DNA of 27,410 nt from Sphaeroforma sirkka. Taxonomy: Eukaryota > Opisthokonta > Ichthyosporea > Ichthyophonida. The stretch covers positions 1-27,410 of the forward strand of contig LUCW03000612.1 of NCBI GenBank assembly GCA_001586965.3, in the 5' to 3' direction. The notes under the pieces were generated by a model. It was given only the letters and a program-made list of their open reading frames with translations. It did not search any database and had not been told where the DNA came from. The first letter of the stretch is position 1, and each line of letters starts with the position of its first letter. The position numbers and the translations under genes are program-made. Below are positions 19,858 through 27,410 of this stretch, in pieces.

Positions 19858-20054
19858 GAGCGCCTTGCAAGAAGTGTGGTTACAACCTCACAAAACGTAA
19901 TGGCAAGTGGAATGGTAGACACGACCCTGTTAAGTGTGCACCAGGCAAGCCAGATTTTGGACACTATATGAAAGAGTGTGCTACTTGCAAGGGTACTAAC
20001 GGTTGGCACAAAGAGGATTGCAAGGACTTACCAGACGTCCAAGTTAAGCACTGA
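19854..20054 (+). CDS. Nucleocapsid-like zinc-finger segment of copy D
   Basis: 66 codons with RAPCKKCGYN, a distal Cys, and CATCKGTNGWHKEDC, a C-x2-C-x6-H-x3-C variant of the zinc knuckle. It has no ATG, so it must be reached from gag, whose frame lies one base off and ends in an overlapping TGA at 19855-19857. Upstream, this frame is open back to a TAA at 19785-19787, so any frame change has a 70-base window. It ends in TGA 20052-20054, in frame with the pol ATG at 20064. All three copies that cover this part (D, E, F) share the arrangement. Confidence 0.72.
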   Translation: MRAPCKKCGYNLTKRNGKWNGRHDPVKCAPGKPDFGHYMKECATCKGTNGWHKEDCKDLPDVQVKH

Positions 20055-20063
20055 CAGTACCAT

Positions 20064-21531
20064 ATGTGCGCACTAGAGCAAGATTATGAGAAAATGTTCA
20101 TAAAAATCTATACCAAAGGAGATGAACGTATCTTTCAAACAGTTTTCGTAAATGGAGAAAAAGTTATGGCACTATTTGATCCAGGGGCTGAAGTCTCTGC
20201 TATCTCATGCCGAGTAGCCTACGCTACAGATATGGCTGTCCATAACGAAACAACTGATTAAATCTTGGGAAATGGCAAAGTTACTACTTGCGAACAAGCC
20301 ATTGACTATGCACACATAATGCTGTCAGATAGAAGAGAAGTGAAGACTCACCTAATCGTTACTGACATGTCTCAGAAATACGATTTAGTTATAGGTATGA
20401 CTGATCTTCTCAGTTTAGGTATAACACTCACTGGTCTGCCTAATGGGCTAGACCCGAATAAAGATCAGTCAGATGATAATATGTTAAAGATACCTAAACC
20501 TCCGGAAGGTGAAGCAAAGGATATGATTCCGCACTTCACCGATATAATTATTGACTTAATTATACAAAACAGGAAGATTGCAATAACTGACTGGTGTATG
20601 TTTAAGTTCTCTAATGGGTACGTTAGACTTGACTTAACAAACGTCGACTTCTCTAAGTTAAAGTGTCCTTCACATAACCACGTGAGTTGGAGACACAAAG
20701 ACGTTGTCAAAACCCAAATCGAAGATTGGTTAAAACAGGGTCTAATTGAAATCAATTATGATGCAACCCCAGTTAACTTAGCTCTCTTAGCGGTCTATCA
20801 ATATAAATCTGATGGAACGTTTAGTAAAACAAGAGTAGTACTAGACCTGTCGCCAATCAACAAACTAATTCCGCAACATAGTTTTTTTCCTTACCTAAGA
20901 TAAGCGAGATACTACGCAAAATGGAGGGTGCGACTATCTTTTCCAAGATAGACTTAAAAGCTGCATTCCATCAACTACAGATATATGAGCCTCATAGGAA
21001 ATACTTTTCCTTTACTTGGCAAGGTAAGAAGTACCAGTTTAAAGGTGCACCTGAAGGCTTACACATGTTACCTTCTTTCTTCCAACAAGTTATGATGGAA
21101 CTATTTGCGGACCTGTCGTATAACGTATCAGTCTATTTAGATGATATAGTTATCTTTACAAAGACAGCACATCAACATGCTAAACTCGTTAAAGAAGTCT
21201 TAAAGCGACTTAATCATGCTAAACTTAAGATTAACGAAGACAAGTGTTCTTTTGCTAAAGATACTATACACTTACTTGGCTACAAAGTATCTGCAGCAGG
21301 GGTAGAAATTGATCCTGGCAAGAAACAGTTTCTGTTGGATTTATCAACACCAATTACTGGAAGAGATGTGAACTCTGTGTGTGGGTTTGTTAACTTCTTC
21401 TCGGATTCGGTACCGCATCTTTCTCATTACTTAAAGCCTTTCAGTCACCTACGGCTGCACAAAGGACCTTTGGGAAAGCTTTGGACTATAGAATGTGATG
21501 ATGCATTTAAACTAGTCAAAAGTAAAGTAAT
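20064..21531 (+). pseudogene. pol of copy D, first duplicate unit (protease, RT, start of RNase H region)
   Basis: The ATG at 20064 opens with MCALEQDYEKMF as in E. The protease active site FDPGAEVSAIS is followed after some 20 codons by a premature TAA (20259-20261, TTTAAT to TTAAAT compared with E). Reading resumes at 20265, and a 7-base T run (20882-20888; 5 in the second unit) ends that frame. The RT core from 20921 has FSKIDLKAAFHQLQI and YLDDIVIFTK. The unit stops at KSKV and runs directly into the second unit, so the RNase H domain is missing after this first RT. Confidence 0.9.
20084..21531 (+). repeat. Tandem duplication in pol of copy D, unit 1 (1448 bp)
   Basis: It is repeated at 21532-22977 with only about three substitutions and a 2-base T-run difference. 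Both units carry the copy-D-specific TAA, AHQHAKL and LWTIECDD variants, so the duplication arose after those changes. There is no clear microhomology at the joint (agtaat / ttatgag). Confidence 0.95.
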
Positions 21532-22977
21532 TTATGAGAAAATGTTCAATAAAATCTATACCAAAGGAGATGAACGTATCTTTCAAACAGTTTTCGTAAA
21601 TGGAGAAAAAGTTATGGCACTATTTGATCCAGGGGCTGAAGTCTCTGCTATCTCATGCCGAGTAGCCTACGCTACAGATATGGCTGTCCATAACGAAACA
21701 ACTGATTAAATCTTGGGAAATGGCAAAGTTACTACTTGCGAACAAGCCATTGACTATGCACACATAATGCTGTCAGATAGAAGAGAAGTGAAGACTCACC
21801 TAATCGTTACTGACATGTCTCAGAAATACGATTTAGTTATAGGTATGACTGATCTTCTCAGTTTAGGTATAACACTCACTGTTCTGCCTAATGGGCTAGA
21901 CCCGAATAAAGATCAGTCAGATGATAATATGTTAAAGATACCTAAACCTCCGGAAGGTGAAGCAAAGGATATGATTCCGCACTTCACCGATATAATTATT
22001 GACTTAATTATACAAAACAGGAAGATTGCAATAACTGACTGGTGTATGTTTAAGTTCTCTAATGGGTACGTTAGACTTGACTTAACAAACGTCGACTTCT
22101 CTAAGTTAAAGTGTCCTTCACATAACCACGTGAGTTGGAGACACAAAGACGTTGTCAAAACCCAAATCGAAGATTGGTTAAAACAGGGTCTAATTGAAAT
22201 CAATTATGATGCAACCCCAGTTAACTTAGCTCTCTTAGCGGTCTATCAATATAAATCTGATGGAACGTTTAGTAAAACAAGAGTAGTACTAGACCTGTCG
22301 CCAATCAACAAACTAATTCCGCAACATAGTTTTTCCTTACCTAAGATAAGCGAGATACTACGCAAAATGGAGGGTGCGACTATCTTTTCCAAGATAGACT
22401 TAAAAGCTGCATTCCATCAACTACAGATATATGAGCCTCATAGGAAATACTTTTCCTTTACTTGGCAAGGTAAGAAGTACCAGTTTAAAGGTGCACCTGA
22501 AGGCTTACACATGTTACCTTCTTTCTTCCAACAAGTTATGATGGAACTATTTGCGGACCTGTCGTATAACGTATCAGTCTATTTAGATGATATAGTTATC
22601 TTTACAAAGACAGCACATCAACATGCTAAACTCGTTAAAGAAGTCTTAAAGCGACTTAATCATGCTAAACTTAAGATTAACGAAGACAAGTGTTCTTTTG
22701 CTAAAGATACTATACACTTACTTGGCTACAAAGTATCTGCAGCAGGGGTAGAAATTGATCCTGGCAAGAAACAGTTTCTGTTGGATTTATCAACACCAAT
22801 TACTGGAAGAGATGTGAACTCTGTGTGTGGGTTTGTTAACTTCTTCTCGGATTCGGTACCGCATCTTTCTCATTACTTAAAGCCTTTCAGTCACCTACGG
22901 CTGCACAAAGGACCTTTGGGAAAGCTTTGGACTATAGAATGTGATGATGCATTTAAACTAGTCAAAAGTAAAGTAAT
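21532..22977 (+). repeat. Tandem duplication in pol of copy D, unit 2 (1446 bp)
   Basis: Second unit; it continues at its right end into normal pol sequence (MDAPIMQYP). Near its left end it keeps the MFNKIYTK form seen in E and F, whereas unit 1 has MFIKIYTK. Confidence 0.95.
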
Positions 22978-23995
22978 GGACGCACCCATCATGCAGTACC
23001 CTGTGGATGGTGTCCCATTCCAAGTAGCAACCGACGCTTCAGATCGAGCGGGAGGTGGTGTGCTTTACCAAACGATAAATGGTAAACCGCGCTACATACA
23101 ATTCTTTAGCAAGAGTTATAATAAGAGTCAACGGAATTACCCTACCGTTAAACAAGAGCTCCTTGCTATAGTTACTGCGCTAAGACAGTTTAAAGACTAC
23201 CTTTATGGAAGTTACTTTACTGTCGCCTGTGATCAAAAGTCTTTAACATACTTAAAAGATATGAACCCTGATTCACAGTTGGTGAGCCGCTGGCATGACA
23301 TTATTGCCAAGTTCGCCTTTAATATAACACACATTCCAGGAATACATAACCATCTTCCTGACATGCTCTCTCGACTTGTGCCCGACTACCAGAAAACAGT
23401 CAAGGAGTTATTAGCAACCGATTGGATGCTAAATAAGAAATGGTTTAACCTCGCTCAATCACGATGGGGTCCATTTACTGTTGATATGTTCGCCGCAGAA
23501 CATAACAAACAGGTTTCTGAATATAGGTCGTTGACTCATCCTAAAGGTGATGCATTTCAGCTTGACTTATCAAAGCATAATGCGTGGGCTAACCCACCTT
23601 GTCAACTTATCGCACAGTTGTTAAATTATGTTAATATTACTAAATCTACCATTACGCTGTGTTGTCCCTTACGTAACTCCGACCCATGGATACGTGATTT
23701 AATTAATATGATTCAAGACGAACCTATTTATGTCGACCGTGAAACCGACACGTTCTTGTATCAGGGATCCTATTCTATTAAGAAGACGCCTTGGAAACAC
23801 ACCATTGTTTGTCGCATCGGTCCTGCAGGTACCACTAAGTGGAAACCCTCAACCAAATTCTTAGCTAAACTAGAGGAGTCTAAAGAGTTTGAACAAAAGC
23901 TCAAGACTCGTACAACACATGCACCCAACAAGATCGCAGTCGAGGTAATGCCGATTGAAACGGCATTAGATCGTAAAAAACATGGAACTAGCTAA
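21713..23995 (+). CDS. pol of copy D, main open frame: RT, RNase H, methyltransferase-like domain
   Basis: This open frame of 760 codons lies downstream of the premature TAA in unit 2 (21707-21709), so it has lost the protease active site. The RT contains VVLDLSPINKLIP, FSKIDLKAAFHQLQI and YLDDIVIFTK (YLDD at 22580-22591). RNase H contains VATDASDR (Asp at 23033), QELLAIVTAL, VACDQKSL and HIPGIHNHLPDMLSR; the residue after SDR is changed (AGGG for AVGG). The methyltransferase-like domain has WGPFTVDMFAAEHNK near 23465 and WANPPCQLI (NPPC at 23591-23602). The C-terminal 100 residues are a charged linker (EESKEFEQKLKTRTTH). It ends after the six-base A run (23975-23980); the following frame begins with MELAKAMDQ at 23982. 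Confidence 0.9.
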   Translation: MGNGKVTTCEQAIDYAHIMLSDRREVKTHLIVTDMSQKYDLVIGMTDLLSLGITLTVLPNGLDPNKDQSDDNMLKIPKPPEGEAKDMIPHFTDIIIDLIIQNRKIAITDWCMFKFSNGYVRLDLTNVDFSKLKCPSHNHVSWRHKDVVKTQIEDWLKQGLIEINYDATPVNLALLAVYQYKSDGTFSKTRVVLDLSPINKLIPQHSFSLPKISEILRKMEGATIFSKIDLKAAFHQLQIYEPHRKYFSFTWQGKKYQFKGAPEGLHMLPSFFQQVMMELFADLSYNVSVYLDDIVIFTKTAHQHAKLVKEVLKRLNHAKLKINEDKCSFAKDTIHLLGYKVSAAGVEIDPGKKQFLLDLSTPITGRDVNSVCGFVNFFSDSVPHLSHYLKPFSHLRLHKGPLGKLWTIECDDAFKLVKSKVMDAPIMQYPVDGVPFQVATDASDRAGGGVLYQTINGKPRYIQFFSKSYNKSQRNYPTVKQELLAIVTALRQFKDYLYGSYFTVACDQKSLTYLKDMNPDSQLVSRWHDIIAKFAFNITHIPGIHNHLPDMLSRLVPDYQKTVKELLATDWMLNKKWFNLAQSRWGPFTVDMFAAEHNKQVSEYRSLTHPKGDAFQLDLSKHNAWANPPCQLIAQLLNYVNITKSTITLCCPLRNSDPWIRDLINMIQDEPIYVDRETDTFLYQGSYSIKKTPWKHTIVCRIGPAGTTKWKPSTKFLAKLEESKEFEQKLKTRTTHAPNKIAVEVMPIETALDRKKHGTS

Positions 23996-24662
23996 GGCCA
24001 TGGATCAAAGACTCAAAACTCTAAGAGAACCTGAAGCTCGCACTCAACTACTTAAAGCGCTGCTTAAAGAACAGCCAGGAGTTGCGAAACAACTGAAGAA
24101 GATACTTCAACAATCCAATGTTGTCAATTATGTATCTCAGGAGTCTACCCTCCTGATACTGAGGTTGCCCTTTCCAACAGGACTATGGTTCATCCAGCCA
24201 GCGTTACGCAGAATCTGACTGACTTAGAGGAGCTCGAAAGTAGAGTTAAAATTATACATAATTTAACGCATCGAACATATGAGCATACTTATAAAATGGC
24301 TATTCGTGCAGGGCTTGATCACCCGGCGCTGAAAGAAACCATACGTGAAGTATACCGACGCTGTACTGATTGTGAAAAGAACCAGATCAAGCGATACGGT
24401 TGGGCGCCCCTAAAAAAGTGTGACAGAAGACCAACCGATGCGCCGAGTCATAGTCGATTTGGTTAAACTCCCGCGATCCAAGCATACTGGCGATGTATAC
24501 ATCTGTCATTTCTTATGTGTGGCTTCGGGCTATAACTTGCTTTATGCAATACCGAACAAACGTCCACAAACAGTGGCAGAATTATGCTATCACGTCTTCA
24601 ATAACTTCGGTTTCCCCGAGTACTATGTTCTGATAACGGTAGTGAGTTTTGTACCGACGTAA
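23982..24662 (+). pseudogene. Linker, HHCC domain and first half of integrase core, copy D
   Basis: There are three overlapping short frames. 23982-24218 is a charged helical linker (LLKALLKEQPGVAKQLKKIL). 24185-24466 holds the zinc-binding domain: HRTYEH (H-x4-H) and, 31 residues on, CTDC (C-x2-C). 24420-24662 starts the catalytic core with RRVIVDLVKLP (first Asp) and GFPEYYV. Breaks relative to E: losses and gains in the C/T-rich stretch near 24147-24175, and a six-base A run near 24411 (five in E). The frame ends at 24660-24662 because of a shift near 24628, just ahead of the second catalytic Asp; E has the identical break. Confidence 0.85.
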
Positions 24663-25723
24663 TGGAGGCACTTATACTCGTATCAGGCATGACCCATAGG
24701 CGTGGTGTTCCTTACAAACCTCAAACGCAGGGTGTAAATGAGACACGTCATAGAGAACTTAAGAAACTCTTGCGTACCGCACTAGACGACGTTGAGGATA
24801 TGTGGCCTTATCATTTGAGATGGGTTCAGACTCAAATGAATAACTGCATGAATCCTCAAACTGGAACACTCCCGTTTCACTATTTCTTTGGCCGCTATAG
24901 TGAATTACAAGCAACGTTTGATAAAACTGCGCCCGAGAAACACGCTACCCCGTGGCTACAAAAGATCGAGCATATGCAGAACGTTGTTTACCCCTGTTTA
25001 CTCGAGCACAAGAATCGCGTCCTACTTAAAGCGTATGACCGATGGAATAACACTAAGAACATTGTTCAGTTCAAAGTCGGCGATTACGTTAACATTATAA
25101 ATCGAAACGCCAACGTTACCGAACTCTCTTCTAAGACGATAGGACCTTTTGTTATTTCCTACCATGATGAGAAGAGTGATACTTACGAAGTGAATAACAT
25201 TGATGGTACTAGCGCAACCAATCTAGGCACTCACCGTATCCCTACCTCCGAACTCTCATTCGCTCGCTCATTTGATTCTGATGTACCAGTCATGGAGTCA
25301 CAAGTCAAAGATATAATTGACAAAACATCCGAAGACGGTTACACTTACTACAAGACCCGTTTCATGGATGGGACAGTAGCTTGGCTAACCTCCGATGCAT
25401 TTCGTGAATCTCGCGACTTTCTTCGTATCTTTAATAAGAAATGGAACAAGCGTTTACATAAGAACACACGAGATAAACGAAAAGGGTTTCCTCAGGTGAC
25501 TACAAACCCTGACGGATCTGAAATTCCCTATTTGCCACCTACTTCCTACGTGACTAAACTTTCTGATCTGCTTACCAACAGTGCAGAAAATTGTTCAAAC
25601 TTACTTACTAATGAAGAACAGCCTTTGGCTACTACCTTACCAAATAATAAACGTAAGGCGCCTACATCGGAAATGGTTACTGGACCAAATACTAAACGAC
25701 ATAGAGTACAACATGAGTCTTGA
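24662..25723 (+). CDS. Integrase C-terminal half, GPF module and chromodomain-like tail, copy D
   Basis: This is an open frame of 353 codons. It starts just after the second catalytic Asp region and contains VPYKPQTQGVNETRH with the catalytic Glu. The module FKVGDYVNIINR...TIGPFVISYHDE follows (GPF at 25142-25150), typical of Ty3/gypsy integrase C-termini. At 25301-25437 VKDIIDKTSEDGYTYYKTRF, then VAWLTSDAFRESRDFLRIF, fits the chromodomain pattern (V-x-I-[IL]-[DG], Y-x-[VK] and an aromatic Trp block, then a C-terminal helix). Chromodomains on integrases direct insertion through histone contacts in chromoviruses. The tail has basic clusters (NKRKAPTSEM, TKRHRVQHES), a plausible nuclear localisation signal. 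This is the best preserved copy of this region; E has a stop and frameshifts. Confidence 0.85.
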   Translation: MEALILVSGMTHRRGVPYKPQTQGVNETRHRELKKLLRTALDDVEDMWPYHLRWVQTQMNNCMNPQTGTLPFHYFFGRYSELQATFDKTAPEKHATPWLQKIEHMQNVVYPCLLEHKNRVLLKAYDRWNNTKNIVQFKVGDYVNIINRNANVTELSSKTIGPFVISYHDEKSDTYEVNNIDGTSATNLGTHRIPTSELSFARSFDSDVPVMESQVKDIIDKTSEDGYTYYKTRFMDGTVAWLTSDAFRESRDFLRIFNKKWNKRLHKNTRDKRKGFPQVTTNPDGSEIPYLPPTSYVTKLSDLLTNSAENCSNLLTNEEQPLATTLPNNKRKAPTSEMVTGPNTKRHRVQHES

Positions 25724-25850
25724 ACTCGTACATATAGGCACATACTTACTCGATAAGTCATGACCGAAACCGTTTTTACTTTGGTTTTCGCTTTACCAAC
25801 TAGATCGTATCTTAACGTACGTTCGTAGTTCTAAAAGCTACTGGGGGCTA
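25724..25850 (+). other. 3' untranslated region of copy D with weak polypurine tract
   Basis: It holds the palindrome AACGTACGTT (about 25813-25822) and a possible small hairpin (cgaaaccg / tggttttcg). The bases before the LTR read actgggggcta, with only five consecutive purines, so second-strand priming at the LTR edge is not obvious. Confidence 0.55.
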
Positions 25851-26174
25851 TGTAGAAATACGGCCTCCGGTCAGTCTAAAATATCAAGATCAATTGAGAT
25901 ACTACATTGGTTTTTATTTGTATTTTAAATAATTTAGTACAAGCTCTTTTTCCAATATTTCCAAAGTGTTCTAAATTCACTTTGATGGCTCCAATAGCCT
26001 GAGTATATGGTATGACTCATCTACTTGGACCTATTTGAGACATTAGTAGATGTAGGATATTATAAACTAAATTTTATAATCTCCGAACTACTACTTATAG
26101 ATTTTGGTCCTCCCGCCAATCTCCAAAATCCAATAAGTCTTTTTCTTTTTTTAACTTTTCTTCAGATGGAACTT

Positions 26175-26183
26175 TATTTATAT
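26175..26183 (+). promoter_or_regulatory. Candidate TATA box in the LTR
   Basis: TATTTATAT lies about 100 bp upstream of AATAAA, the spacing expected for the U3-R part of an LTR. It is present in all LTRs here. There is no experimental support for its use. Confidence 0.4.
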
Positions 26184-26276
26184 CAGCTAATGTATTAACG
26201 TGACTTACGTTATTATGTCTATTTACAAATTAGGCAAGTGGTCATGAACACTTAGTACTTCTAGTGAAAATTATTC

Positions 26277-26282
26277 AATAAA
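26277..26282 (+). terminator. Polyadenylation signal AATAAA in the LTR
   Basis: AATAAA, conserved in the complete LTRs (17767-17772 in the 5' LTR). It would direct 3' processing of the element transcript. Confidence 0.55.
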
Positions 26283-26445
26283 GAACAGCTAGAGGTACGC
26301 CCTGTGTGATCGAGGATATTTAGGCTCTTAACAAGAGGCAGTCCCGATCATTCTTACACAAGCTACCACTGCTAAATCCTAACTGACTAAATTGTATTTT
26401 AGTTTAATATAGTTTGAAACCTAGTAATTTCCATCGAAGTTTACA

Positions 26446-26449
26446 CCGA
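26446..26449 (+). repeat. Target-site duplication of copy D, right (CCGA)
   Basis: Matches 17335-17338. Four bases is a usual size for Ty3/gypsy-type integration. Confidence 0.85.
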
Positions 26450-27368
26450 CTACGAAGTCAAGTTGCATAAGTTTGATACACATGGTACGGGTGCTTTTAA
26501 AAGAATATTCAAACGAGATTGAGTATGTATGTGCTGTCATTTATTTACACCATTTCATCTGTTCATCGTTCTCACAGAGAATAAAAGTCATACCTGTGAA
26601 ATGTCACATTCGTAGTTTTATATGTGATAAATGAATAGCTTCCGGTAGCATGGTTTATGCCCAATGAACGATTACGTACTTTAAAATTCGATTCAAGCTT
26701 GTAGAATGCCGTTTCTTCATCTGCATATTGCATAACATCCTCGTAATTCAAGCTGGCGGAACTGCACGAATACTATCGAAAGTAGTCAGCAAGCGAATAT
26801 ATGGAACATTTGATAGTAACAGTGTTTTGTCAACACCGGCCCGAATTGACTCAGCGCATATCTGCCATTGTCGACTCACTTGGCCCAAGCTTCAAACGGG
26901 AATTTACTGACCACTTCTTCCCATCAATCTTTCCTGAACCACTACAGCGACTATGAGAGCCATACCATATGTTCATACATTGTAACATGTATACTTGTCA
27001 TTTTTGAAATAAATAATATTATCCCTAACGAAATCTTGGACCTAAAAGTGTCCTGCACTCGGAGTTCGGAAGAAGGAATAATTTTGCCTCATTGTTTTTT
27101 TTTTGGTTTAAAAATAAAAGAAAAAGTAAAGGATCTATGAAATTTGCAAACCTGGTCCTGCCGTCCTGGTCTCTAGCCAGCCGCCCGCGCGGAAAATATG
27201 TTGACATCTGTGTCGCCATGTCGCTAACGCTATGGGAGTAAATATTTTTCTAGAGTGAGTACAGTATCGCAATTTTTCTTTGTAGTTAAGCTGTGTAGTA
27301 ACTTATGCACGAGCATCCTGCACATAGCTCACCAAACCTTGCAATACATACACAACATACACATAATA
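26450..27368. other. Unique flanking DNA, no clear gene
   Basis: No retrotransposon sequence and no domain-bearing frame. It contains a T9 run near 27094-27102, a short GC-rich patch (27150-27195) and a CA-rich stretch (27340-27365) that could be the 5' untranslated region of a gene starting at the window edge. Confidence 0.4.
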
Positions 27369-27410
27369 ATGACGGACACGGAAAATAAAGATAAAATGGA
27401 GACACTCAAG
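27369..27410 (+). CDS. Possible start of a host gene (runs off the window)
   Basis: An ATG with A at -3 opens a 14-codon frame without stop to the end of the window: MTDTENKDKMETLK, hydrophilic and charged like many protein N-termini. The upstream CA-rich stretch is untranslated-region-like. The open length is too short to exclude chance, and no family can be named. Confidence 0.25.
   Translation, partial: MTDTENKDKMETLK

Larger units (their letters stand above)
17339..26445 (+). mobile_element. Copy D: full-length Ty3/gypsy-type LTR retrotransposon (~9.1 kb)
   Basis: It has two LTRs in the same orientation, a 4-bp target duplication, gag, zinc-finger segment and pol in the order protease, RT, RNase H, methyltransferase-like domain, integrase, chromodomain-like tail. 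Integrase downstream of RNase H, YLDD RT and LTRs place it with Ty3/gypsy (Metaviridae-type). The LTRs differ by only about five substitutions plus T-run lengths, indicating a recent insertion. It carries an internal tandem duplication of about 1.45 kb in pol. It is not autonomous: gag and pol have several frameshifts and a premature stop present in both duplicate units. Confidence 0.95.
25851..26445 (+). repeat. 3' LTR of copy D (595 bp)
   Basis: Same termini as the 5' LTR. Inside: CATCTACT/AGTAGATG (26018-26025 and 26045-26052), ATTATAAA/TTTATAAT with a 6-base loop (26059-26080), TAACGT/ACGTTA with a 5-base spacer (26196-26212), a TATA-like stretch near 26175-26183 and AATAAA at 26277-26282. 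The TATA-AATAAA spacing suggests that the U3/R boundary lies around 26205. Confidence 0.97.

Noticed and set aside
23970-23985. A AAA AAC-type -1 ribosomal frameshift site before MELAKAMDQ
   Set aside because: The six As followed by C are in the wrong phase for a -1 slip from the upstream frame, and segment F has five As with a continuous frame. A length variant is simpler.
17339-26445. DIRS-type element
   Set aside because: The methyltransferase-like domain suggests DIRS, but there are LTRs, a 4-bp target duplication and an HHCC/DDE integrase, and no tyrosine recombinase is seen.
17339-26445. Endogenous retrovirus with envelope gene
   Set aside because: Only 127 bases lie between the end of pol and the 3' LTR, so there is no room for an envelope gene.
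27025-27219. Minus-strand frame of 64 codons near the right edge
   Set aside because: Composition follows the T-rich tract (LLFLLFLNQKK); no recognisable domain or regulatory context.

Overview
The window is eukaryotic repeat DNA. It has no bacterial gene organisation, and about 22 kb of the 27.4 kb comes from one family of Ty3/gypsy-type LTR retrotransposons. The host looks like an animal (AT-rich, a CA microsatellite, a tRNA-derived segment of the kind that heads SINEs), but nothing here identifies the species. I call the four main copies A, B, E/F and D.

Layout. 1-2206: copy A, minus strand, gag plus a complete 5' LTR, running off the left edge. 2207-3587: copy B, minus strand, partial gag plus 5' LTR; A's LTR end abuts B inside gag, so A appears nested in B. 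3588-4460: unrelated DNA with a decayed Ty1/copia-type reverse transcriptase fragment. 4461-4667: an old LTR fragment. 4668-10468: copy E, plus strand, 5'-truncated gag, pol and two thirds of a 3' LTR. 10469-15380: segment F, minus strand, pol without integrase, gag and one third of an LTR. 15381-15975: a complete plus-strand LTR (G). 15976-17338: non-element DNA with a diverged direct repeat. 17339-26445: copy D, a full-length element of about 9.1 kb with two near-identical LTRs (597 and 595 bp) and a 4-bp target duplication (CCGA). 26446-27410: unique flank, possibly ending in the first codons of a host gene.

Family organisation, from comparing copies: LTR (TGTAG...TTACA), short leader without an obvious tRNA primer site, gag with a basic N-terminus and capsid-like region, a Cys/His zinc-finger segment, a single in-frame UGA, then pol: aspartic protease (D-P-G), reverse transcriptase (YLDD), RNase H, a domain resembling the methyltransferase-like domain of DIRS elements, an HHCC/DDE integrase, a GPF module, a chromodomain-like tail and a basic C-terminus. 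Gag carries, on its antisense strand, a tRNA-derived segment with A box, B box and a T-run.

Every copy is broken, mostly by homopolymer length changes. Some breaks are shared by all copies, which suggests a defective master copy, recoding, or a systematic sequence error. The most interesting points are the antisense Pol III-type segment in gag, the insertion of A just upstream of that segment in B, the methyltransferase-like domain in an otherwise Ty3-type pol, and the E/F structure, where two partial LTRs are exactly complementary parts of one LTR and so point to a 4.9-kb inversion (or misassembly).
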